The notes under the pieces were generated by a model, which saw only the letters and a list, made by a program, of their open reading frames with translations, had not been told where the DNA came from and ran no database searches. A stretch of DNA of 14,371 nt, from the NCBI GenBank assembly GCA_046316495.1, contig JBKDAM010000122.1, positions 1 through 14,371 on the forward strand, written 5' to 3'. Numbering within the stretch: position 1 is the first letter of the stretch; every line of letters begins with the position of its first letter. Shown one piece after another: positions 1-8,800 of this stretch. This stretch comes from M3007 sp046316495. GTDB lineage: Bacteria > Bacteroidota > Bacteroidia > Chitinophagales > Saprospiraceae. A program made the position numbers and the translations under genes.

Positions 1-457
1 AAATCGGATTGCTTGTGTCGGGTGTGCCAGTACCCGGTACGCAGGGATTCAGTGGATCAGTATCAATACCATTGTTTGTACCGTCCCCATCGCAATCCAA
101 TTGTGACCACATTGAATAAGCAGGGCTGGACGCCGTAGGTACGGTTGTATAATCGCAAGGATTAGTCGGGTCCGTACCATTAGTAGTCTCCAAGCCATTC
201 GTCTCCCCATCATTATCGCAATCTGCAGCAATCCAGATCGGATTGCTTGTGTCGGGTGTGCCAGTACCCGGTACGCAGGGATTCAGCGGCTGCGAATCGC
301 CACCATTATTTGTTCCGTCCCCATCACAATCTAGTTGTGACCATATCGAGTACGCGGGGCTAGAGGCTGACGGCACGGTCGTATAATTACATGGATCGGT
401 CGGATCCGTTCCATTATTCGTCTCAAAACCGTTCGTCTCCCCATCGTTATCGCAGTC
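1..457 (-). repeat. TSP3-like tandem repeat, 234-bp (78-residue) period
   Basis: Two tandem units of 78 codons (457-224 and 223 to the window edge) each begin DCDNDGETNG and contain a second acidic loop, LDCDGDGTNN. They follow a shorter degenerate unit at 568-458. Bases 7-52 and 241-286 are identical (46 nt), while flanking parts of the same unit differ. The D-x-D-x-D-G pattern with a Cys in each loop (DCD) and a DPC downstream resembles thrombospondin type 3 calcium-binding repeats. The array continues past the left edge, so its copy number is unknown. Confidence 0.85.
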
Positions 458-2479
458 AGCAGCAGCCCAAATTGCATTTGTCAGATCAGGTATGGAACCA
501 GAGGTATAACTACAGGGGTCCAGATCAGACGGATCGGTACCGTAAGGATCACCATCGCCATCGCAATCTAGGGTAACCGTAAAGCTATTGCTGGCTGTAC
601 AACCGCCGACGTCCGTCAGCGTAACCATGTAGGAAGTGGTGGCGGAAGGTGTAACCACAACAGAAGCATTTGTACCAAGGCCATCACTCCATAAGTAACT
701 ACCAGAGCCTGAAGCGGACAAAGTAGTGGAAGCTCCGCTACAAATAGTTGCTAAACCGGTAATCTGAACACTAATTACGTCCAACGAATTATCAATAACT
801 ATGACCGTTAGAGAAAGATCGCTAAACATACCAAGTAAATTAGTGGATCTCAACACTACACTGTATGAGTTGTTGTTATCGCTGTCTCCTGGATTCTCAA
901 AATCAGGAGTAAAAGCATTCCATGATAAAACTCCTGTAATGGCGTTAACTGCAAACTTCGAAATATCTGCTCCCCCTACAAGGGAGTAGGTCAATCCATT
1001 CCCTTCCGAGAAGATTCCGGATGTTGACTGCGCATCATAGAGTTGATGACAAGTATTTTCCTGAAAAATAACAGTTGGCTGGGAAGTAAAAACAGGATTA
1101 ATTGAAGTTGAGGTCACCGCAAAGAATACCTGGCTGGTATCACGGCGTTCCAACGGATAGTGACTGTCCTCTACCATAACATCCACAGGTACAACCCCTC
1201 TCCAAGAAGTATCAACCACTGTTACATTAAGAATGTCGTCAGTTCCAAGGTTAACTACCAACGGAGATAGCTGTAATTGATAAGGTGTTGCGACGGTTCC
1301 TACAGTTGTCCCGGCAGCGAAATTCAAACTTGTATTTTTCTCGTACAGGTATTGGTTTTCTGCATCATAGAAACGAAATGATATCATCCCGCTGGCAACA
1401 TTCTGAATATTCAGCGTATAGGTCACATAGGGAGGAATACCACTTGGGGAAGCAACTCCTGCAAGGGTATTATTCACAAAAACTGCAAGACGGGAACCCG
1501 CACTGGCCAATTGCTTGTTGTTGAAGAGTGGCCTTACCACCATTTTCATAGTCGGAGCAACCATTGGAAAAGCCGACCAATCAGGCAAGGTTTCTGTAGC
1601 CTGAAATGGAAACATATCGAAAGAATACTGGTAAGCTGGCCCGTTAAAAGTCAGGTAAGAATCCAACATTACCGGAGTAAAGGAGCTGCCGGGTAAAATT
1701 ACCTGCGCAGGAATGGCCGAGAGTATAGGTGGGCCATAGTCCTGCTGAACTGTAAATCCAATATACCTACTTGCAGCATATCCATTAGTAGTCAATTCAG
1801 TGGCTGTCACAAGTACACTGTCTGTTCCGGTCCAGCCGGTAACCGCAGTTGTTACATTCAGCACTTCGCCAGTGAGCGAAGCGTTCAATCCTGATCCGGG
1901 TACTACGCTCCATGAAACGGGATCTCCGTCTTCTGATACAAGATAATCAGCAAGGTTAACCGCCCCAAAATCTAGATATTGTAGCGTCGTATCAGGGGAA
2001 AAGGGAGTGAGCAGTGGAGGAAAATCAATAGCCGGATTAATATTAACTACGAAGGGCGATGCAACCGATCCTAGTGTTTGAGTGGCCAGGAATGTTATTG
2101 TTGCACTGGTACCATACACCCGATCATCCGGTGGATAGTAAGCCCTAAACTTCAGCGTTTCACCGGATACACTGTTGGAGTAAACAGTAATGAAAAAATA
2201 GTTATTGCCATTAATCGAAACAGGCGATGCGAATCCTCGAAGTACTGAACCGGAAAACACACCAATTAGTGTTCCGCTCCCATTAACCGGAATACCGTTG
2301 TACTCCAATCGGGCAATCACCTGCATACTGTACTGATAATCCGACGGGTTGATACTCCAAACGGGCTGCGACTCCGTAGATGCGTACGTCACGGACGACT
2401 GTAGCAGCGTGAGTGTTAGCAGAATCCAGTTTACAGTGTGATTCACCAGTCTGAAATCAGGAAATGTACGAATGAGCAT
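1..2479 (-). CDS. Large secreted adhesin-like protein with Ig-like, cadherin-like and TSP3-like repeats (3' partial)
   Basis: The frame is open without a stop from an ATG at 2479 to the left edge, giving 826 residues; the C-terminus is outside the window. Residues 1-33 form a signal peptide (basic N-region, core WILLTLTLL, likely cut after TYA), which supports this start. Domains in order: a recurring W-S-I-N-P module (40-147), an Ig/cadherin-like domain (about 152-247), a second copy of the module (299-404), a shortened second Ig-like piece (405-459), a cadherin-like domain (about 461-563, with TGVLSW and a PDFENPGDSDNNNSY motif), an Ig/PKD-like domain (570-637), then aspartate-rich DCDGDG repeats of thrombospondin type 3 type from 638 to the edge, expected to bind calcium. 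A T9SS sorting domain may lie in the missing C-terminus; this is inference. It follows the 2328-residue gene after 98 nt. No Shine-Dalgarno is visible. Probable role: cell-surface adhesion or extracellular matrix; substrate unknown. Confidence 0.85.
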   Translation of the reverse strand, partial: MLIRTFPDFRLVNHTVNWILLTLTLLQSSVTYASTESQPVWSINPSDYQYSMQVIARLEYNGIPVNGSGTLIGVFSGSVLRGFASPVSINGNNYFFITVYSNSVSGETLKFRAYYPPDDRVYGTSATITFLATQTLGSVASPFVVNINPAIDFPPLLTPFSPDTTLQYLDFGAVNLADYLVSEDGDPVSWSVVPGSGLNASLTGEVLNVTTAVTGWTGTDSVLVTATELTTNGYAASRYIGFTVQQDYGPPILSAIPAQVILPGSSFTPVMLDSYLTFNGPAYQYSFDMFPFQATETLPDWSAFPMVAPTMKMVVRPLFNNKQLASAGSRLAVFVNNTLAGVASPSGIPPYVTYTLNIQNVASGMISFRFYDAENQYLYEKNTSLNFAAGTTVGTVATPYQLQLSPLVVNLGTDDILNVTVVDTSWRGVVPVDVMVEDSHYPLERRDTSQVFFAVTSTSINPVFTSQPTVIFQENTCHQLYDAQSTSGIFSEGNGLTYSLVGGADISKFAVNAITGVLSWNAFTPDFENPGDSDNNNSYSVVLRSTNLLGMFSDLSLTVIVIDNSLDVISVQITGLATICSGASTTLSASGSGSYLWSDGLGTNASVVVTPSATTSYMVTLTDVGGCTASNSFTVTLDCDGDGDPYGTDPSDLDPCSYTSGSIPDLTNAIWAAADCDNDGETNGFETNNGTDPTDPCNYTTVPSASSPAYSIWSQLDCDGDGTNNGGDSQPLNPCVPGTGTPDTSNPIWIAADCDNDGETNGLETTNGTDPTNPCDYTTVPTASSPAYSMWSQLDCDGDGTNNGIDTDPLNPCVPGTGTPDTSNPI
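1268..1585 (-). repeat. Shared W-x-x-N-P module, copy 2 of the left-hand gene
   Basis: Residues 299-404 of the partial protein. This is the most diverged copy: it starts PDWSAFP, keeps the LAVFVNNTLAGVASP core (equivalent to LGAFHGNEVRG elsewhere), a MISFRFYDA strand and the closing VGTVATPY. An Ig-like segment follows it, as it follows copy 1, so module and Ig domain were probably duplicated together. Confidence 0.65.
2039..2362 (-). repeat. Shared W-x-x-N-P module, copy 1 of the left-hand gene
   Basis: Residues 40-147, directly after the signal peptide. It opens WSINPSDYQYSM, has the core LIGVFSGSVLRGFASP, the strand NYFFITVYSN and the closing LGSVASPF. It aligns clearly with the WTVNPSQYEYSS module near the C-terminus of the upstream neighbour. 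I recognise this as a recurrent module of Bacteroidota secreted proteins but know no name for it. Confidence 0.75.
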
Positions 2480-2538
2480 GTGCTGTGAATTAGATCGGAT
2501 TCAGTCTGGCAAATCCGAATAAAAAAACGTTTGTTGCA

Positions 2539-2568
2539 GGGCCATGGCATACAGTTATGCCATGGCCC
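2539..2568 (-). terminator. Strong hairpin after the 2328-residue gene, probable terminator
   Basis: A perfect 13-bp inverted repeat (2539-2551 with 2556-2568) and a 4-nt loop start 9 nt after the TAA of the large gene. In the transcribed direction the stem is followed by an 11-nt spacer and then a run of seven T (2527-2521). The spacer makes it an imperfect intrinsic terminator. It may instead protect the 3' end of the mRNA or only partly reduce transcription into the next gene. Confidence 0.55.
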
Positions 2569-2577
2569 CAAGGTCTA

Positions 2578-2835
2578 TTACTGTTTCACAAGTTTACAAC
2601 TCGAGACGCCGGAAGAGGTTTTTAACTGCGCCAAATAGATGCCTGGTGGGATACTCGAACTGTTCCACCGAACTGTATTTAATCCGTTGACAATATTCAC
2701 CTCCAGTCTAGTAACATGGCTACCACAAACATCCGTGATTAATATTTCGGCAGATTCCTGTTTACTGGATACAATCTGCAGGTATGTTTCTGATTGAAAC
2801 GGATTGGGTATCGAACTAAAGGGCTTTACCAATAG
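2578..2835 (-). other. T9SS C-terminal sorting domain (type A, Por_Secre_tail-like)
   Basis: The last 85 residues of the giant protein show the expected pattern: IPNPF near the start, an AEILITDVCGSHV strand, GLNTVRWNSSSIPPGIY, and a final short strand ending SCKLVKQ. In the known families this domain directs passage through the type IX outer-membrane translocon and is then removed by the sortase-like PorU. It is the only T9SS signal visible in the window. Confidence 0.88.
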
Positions 2836-5800
2836 GCTTCCCTCAGAAGTTCCGGTCGAAAGGAAGGTAAGTGGTATCGGGCTATCTACCGTACCTTGAT
2901 GCAGGTCAGGCGTAAAGACCATTGTCTCCGTCAGTGAACTGATCTCTCCTGTTCCTGGATTGTACAGCTTGAAGTTTATCGACTGACCAGATGTGTTAGA
3001 GTACATTGTCATAAAGAACAGGTATGTATTCGTAGAGGGGATGAAAACTGCCTGTGCCGATCCGCGAACCTCGTTTCCGTGGAAGGCACCTAACTCAAGA
3101 TGGGCCATGGTGCCGTTGCCGCCGTCAACCGAAAGCATACCAATGAAGGTGGAGCTGTACTCGTATTGTGATGGATTAACCGTCCAGAAAGAAGCCTGTC
3201 CAGGAATTTCCCCACGGTTTGCAGGTTCACTTCCCCTAAATTGTGGGTTCTCTGGATAAATCAGGGTACCCGGATTGGCCACTTTAATCTGATAACCTTT
3301 CGGTGCCTGCATAAATTTCAGGTTACCAATCCAGCCGTATGGTGCACCGATGTACTGTGCAAATGCATCCTGACTTTTTATAATATCACCTACGGCAGAT
3401 GGTAATGATCCAAGTGCATCATTTATAGGAAGCGAGTAATTGGGTATATATCCGATCCAGTTCCAACCTGTCACAACTGATATGGGCATCGTATCGGGCG
3501 AGATCAGGTTACCAACCATTCTAAGGGTGTCACGTACAGCCGCCTTGTAATTGAACATGGAGGTATTATTGACAGCAGTAAGTGAGCCAACCCACCCAGC
3601 TCCAGCCACATAAGAGGAAAAGGAAGTCTGCGATTTAATCAGACCGTCTTCTGGATAATTCAGGTAGGCCAGTGCGTTGTTGATACTGTTATCTGGGAAA
3701 AGTAAGTTGAATGAAATCCAATTCCAGCCGATCCCTAGCGGCAATCTGCGCAGAATATAACTATTTGTATGTACTATTTGAGGAGAAGTAGGTGTGCCAA
3801 TTACCTGATCTGGAACAAAATTGAAAGTTTCTTGTACGGATGCATAAACTAGACAGGATTGCGCGTCCCATACCAGCAGGTCAATCGGGGCTTGCAAATC
3901 ACTGATCGTTCCGTAAATCGTCAGATACGCCAGATAAGTATTCAGCTGTGGCACATACTCCACATTACAACGACCCCGAAGTTCACTGCCAATAAAAGCC
4001 GCCACCTTGTCTTCTGGATCTACACTGATTTCTCCTTGGATATTTAATTTCAACACTAGATTCATTGTATTTTCGTACAAACCGGCATTCAAATTCCACT
4101 CGGGTCTGTCGCACAAAACACGGGCACCTATTTTAAGAGGTTCGTTACCCCCTTTGATATATGCACCCACATGAATCGTCTTCAGTGTATCCACACCACT
4201 CCACGAACCGATCGCCAGTGTGGAGTCCACGATAAACTGTATGGGTCTTATTTCATTGGCTACAAGCACCCCAGTATCGGGAACCACATGCACCCACGGC
4301 AGGCTATTAATAATCTTGAAAGGCACTGTGGAGCCACTCCGATTGTGGATGCTGGCTGTCATGGTTTTGGTCTCATGAACATCCTTGGTCATTCCAACGC
4401 TGTCTGTCAGCCAGGCAAGTTCATTTCTGTCCACCTTAAACTCCCATTCCAGATAATCTCGTTTGTTTCCGGTTTTATCCTCAATATCGTGAAGTTCAAC
4501 CCGAAGGGTTTTGTTTTCAATGAAGCGATTATCTACATTAGGTACAAGGATGATTTTGTTTTCGTAACACGAAATTGTGGCATCTATAAGGGCACCGGTT
4601 TCGGTATCATAAAGTCCAACATTGTTTGGATTCATCTGATCGGCTTGGATCAGGTTGCAGTCAATCAGCTTGTTAAAACTACACGATATCTCATCTCCAT
4701 TGGAGAATACCCCATCGGTCGGCTCGGGAGTTCCGAGCAAAGAAGGTGGCTCTCGGTCGATACGGCCATCGATTATTTGAGAGTACCCGGGCTTGTCGGA
4801 AGCGTTACCAGTACAAACAGAAACTGCTCGTATTTCATAAGGGCCGTCTGGGAATCCTGTAGTTTGCCAGAAATAATTCGTAAAGTCGGGTTGCAGCACT
4901 GCTGGTTTAGGATTAGGCAGTGCGTCGTACCCTGACCAGTTCGGATTGTAAATATCCGACAAAGGGGTTATGTTAATCCAAGCACCATCGCCATCGGAAG
5001 GCCGGTATTGCAATCGGATAAGCTGAAAATCAGTCGCAGATGTATCGTAACCACTCACCGTTATACGTAGTATATCGTCCGACCCGGGCGTATTCGGATC
5101 AGGGAAAATTACCCAGCCCTGCTGAGGTACATTGATGTCAACTTCACTGCAGGGGCGGGTAAAATGGGCGCTGATAAATTGTGAAGTAGAAATCATATCA
5201 TCACACTCCGACTGTAATCTCACCTCGAGACTGTCGTATATATACGCTTCTGGCCCTCTTTCCAGCGTTAGGGTAACCGGTATTGATTCGCCGTATGGGA
5301 TTTCATAAGAAACAAGATGATCAAGAACAGCGCCATTGAGTTTAATAACGGCACCATCCGGGTTACTCTCGGGGCCAGTAGTCAGAGAATAAGAAATGGT
5401 TTCATTCGTTTGACTATTATTGCCCAGATAGAATTTATAAATGGCTGGTTCATTAGGTGGAATATCTGTCAGAAAGGCGGTACTTCCGTCCCTGAATTCC
5501 AGTGTGGTACCTTCACGCCGTGCAGTACCAGCTTCCCAAGGACAACTGGACTGTCCTGCTTTGACCTTGAAAACCGGGGTTAAGTAAACAGAATCCATCA
5601 ATACATCAACAGAAAAGGCATCTCCTGTATCATCATCCGACAGGACATAGCCAGTAGTAACCACATTCTCCGAGGATCCCGTATATTGCTTGGTCACTGT
5701 TCGGCTACGGGTGTACGTGATGGTGGCGTTTACTCCGACGGTATTAATTTCAAAACCAGTATTCAGAGATGTATTCTCGGAATTATTGAAAATACTGGTA

Positions 5801-8800
5801 CTATCTACAACATTTAGTATATCTGTTGTTTCGGAGTATTCATATTGTGCAAGCGCATCAAACGATATATTTTTTAGGTACGTAGCGCTGTCCTTTAGGC
5901 TCTGGTTGTCCTGCAGTATTTCTAGCCAGCTCGTTTTGGATGCCTGCAGTCTGTTGATTTCATCCTGAGAAAGCGTCGGATCAGTGAGTAAGGAGTCAAT
6001 ATATACAGTTACATAATTTTTGATATGATACTCAGAATATAGGAATACCGTCGGAAATTCTCCGGGCTCGACGTTTATGCCGGTACTCACTGTAGCTGAG
6101 CAGGAGGCAGGATCGAAACCGATGAGATCCACAAGACCGAAAACTATGTTGAACGCCTCACCCATGTAGATATCTCCACCCTGATCACTACCAACAATGT
6201 CATCACCTGCACTGGTGGTTATGTTTTCATTTAAAGTCACACATGTTTGTATTGTACTATCACTTATTTTGTCCCAGGTGAGGGAAAAATCTTGAGTGGC
6301 ATTATACTCAGTAGCAGTTTCGAGTACAGTTGCCACACCAATACCGGTTACGAACGTAACGTCCCCCCCCAGACTCAACACAACCTCTCCTGCAAGTCCG
6401 TTAGCGATATCCAGTGAAAAGTAATAAGCATTGCATAAAGTGGTGCCTTTTTGCAGGTAAGCAAAACTGGCATCTCCGGGAGGATCACGCAGAATCAAGC
6501 TTGGCGCTGAAGGCATTACTGTTGTAAAGGTGTTATCTTTATTATGAATTCCAGTAATCACTACCTGTTTATTCAGACTTACTTCCCTGCCCGAGGGAAT
6601 CGCTTTGGCTACAACCTGAAAATTTTTTATATAGGGGGCAGTTGGATTCGGGTCTCCAGTTACAAAATTATACTGCAAATGACTGTTACCCATTACAGTA
6701 TCAACAACAATTCCTGCAAGATAATTTAAAATTCTGAAATCGGCCGTATCCTGATAACACACTCCATCATCTGTTGGTGTAGGTTCATACACCTCTTTGA
6801 GCCTGATGTCAAGTGAAACTGGCTGGCCTTTATCAAGAACAATTATCTCGGGAGTACACCCCAGCTCCGGATCAAACCCGTTAATTTCAATTTCAGGTTC
6901 AGCAAAATAAATAAAATTGACAACAGTATCAGCACTGCGCAAATCAACCGTCGCCCCTCCTGCTGTCTGAAAAGCATTTTTTATGTCAGGATCGGAATGC
7001 TCCACTACGGACACTATCATGCCCTCCAGTGGCGGAAGGTTTTCAAACTCAAATTCCCCCTCCTGATTATCTATAGTCTGTTGCCGCTCTAGACAACCAT
7101 CGGCAGACCTAACCTTTACGATACAGACAGTGCCCTGTCCCATCCCGGGAGGGGCTTTTATGATTGATTTTTTGCAGGTTCCTCCTGCTACCTGACCTTG
7201 TACCGATCTTACAGTGATGTCATTAAATAGGATACCGGCAATAGGATTCGCAACATCCGTAACCTGCCACATTGCAGGGGTGAAAAGGTGATCCTCAAAA
7301 GATGGTGATAGTACGGCGTCATCTCCTGGATTGAGTTCCACAACAAACCGGCCCGTTGAATCTGTGAATATTTTTGGCGAATAGGAAGATCCGTTGACGA
7401 GTATTTCCACATTTTCCGCAAAACAATCGGTATTTTTATACCTTACGTAACCAGAAACGGGTATGGTTGACAAATCTACATAGTCCACCAAGTCAATTGA
7501 GGTGACACTTGGATTCAGAGTGACCTGCCTGGTATTAGGTGAAAAGTCATGCGGAGTGGTTTCCTGCCTGCTGGCAAACGAGGACCATTCCGTTCCATAT
7601 GTGGTACCATGAGGCAACAGCAGGGATCCGTTACTGCTGATTCGATTCCCGTTCCCCTCGTTCATAGGGAAGTAAACCACAAGGCCCACCTCGGGAGAAA
7701 CACGCACATCATCATAGTGCGACTGAATTACGGTCTGACTCAACGTCGTATCATATACGGCAACTTCATCAATGAAGCCTCCATAACTATCCTGCAAGGT
7801 ACTTCCACTAAAATACCCCCCCAATATCCATGTCTGTGTTGTATCCGACCAGTTTCCGGTTACGCCGGTGAACGTATGATTGCCAGTCAATGCACCATTC
7901 TTGTATAACGTAACTGTGCGATTGGTTCCGGAACTGTCAACAACCAGCGACAGTAACTGATAGCCTACCCCCAGTGAACCGAAATTATGTTGACTTCCGT
8001 TGATATAACAGACCACATCGTTGTTATTCCCGTTCTGAACCAGATTTAACCGAAACTCGTTACTGCCCCACTTCTTGGACATAACCGTCTGCGTCCCGTC
8101 AGGACCAGAACTGTTCACCCATAATTCAATTGTGGCTTTTGGTGTCAGAGGGAAATCAGGTAACACAGCGTAATCCGACTGCGAACGGTTGAAGCGAAGC
8201 GCCCGATAGGTATAGAAATTCTTGGAAGGAGTTGCTAGGAACGTTGTACCGGTACCATAACTCACGCCCTCAATCCGATAATACCCATCTTCATTCGTTT
8301 TTCCGGAGGTTTTAACATCGGGACGATTACTACTGAAATTAGCACCACAAAAATAGATTTTCTGCCTTGTCATTATATCAAAAGAGGCTTCTCCCTGTTC
8401 TTCATCAAATTTCCAGTAATACGCCAGACCCGGGGTGAGCGAAGAAGCAGTACCCATCATGACTTCATCCAGGTCGGCTTCTTCCAGCAGTTTGTGGTAG
8501 ATGCGTAACTCATCCATACGTCCAGCCCACTGTCCGTGGTTTGTTTGGGCTCCCATGTCTATGGAGTTTTCCGTACTCAGGGCTGTCATAGAATTGATGG
8601 TTATCAGTGTGCCATCGAGGTATAATCTGCCTTGTCCACCCTCTGCATTATAGGTGAGCGCTACGTGATGCCACCCATTTCTGGTGCTGTCAGGAAAACT
8701 GGCCGAGAGAAATGCACTACCCATTGCTGTATAGCTTACTTCTATCCCATCGGTACCAGAACTGCTGTTCATGGCCCGGAAATAAAGGCTATCAGCACCT

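Noticed and set aside
1..286. Direct repeats that could be taken for a CRISPR or intergenic array.
   Set aside because: The period is 234 bp, an exact multiple of three, and the repeats translate into regular calcium-loop motifs in one open frame.
2495..2518. 7-bp inverted repeat (TCGGATT / AATCCGA) just upstream of the left-hand gene.
   Set aside because: Short stem with a 10-nt loop and no T run after it in the transcribed direction; no supporting evidence for a regulatory role.
4171..4935. Open frame of 254 codons on the plus strand.
   Set aside because: It lies wholly antisense to the SbsA-type Ig and adjoining regions of the giant gene and shows no recognisable domain, signal peptide or family resemblance.
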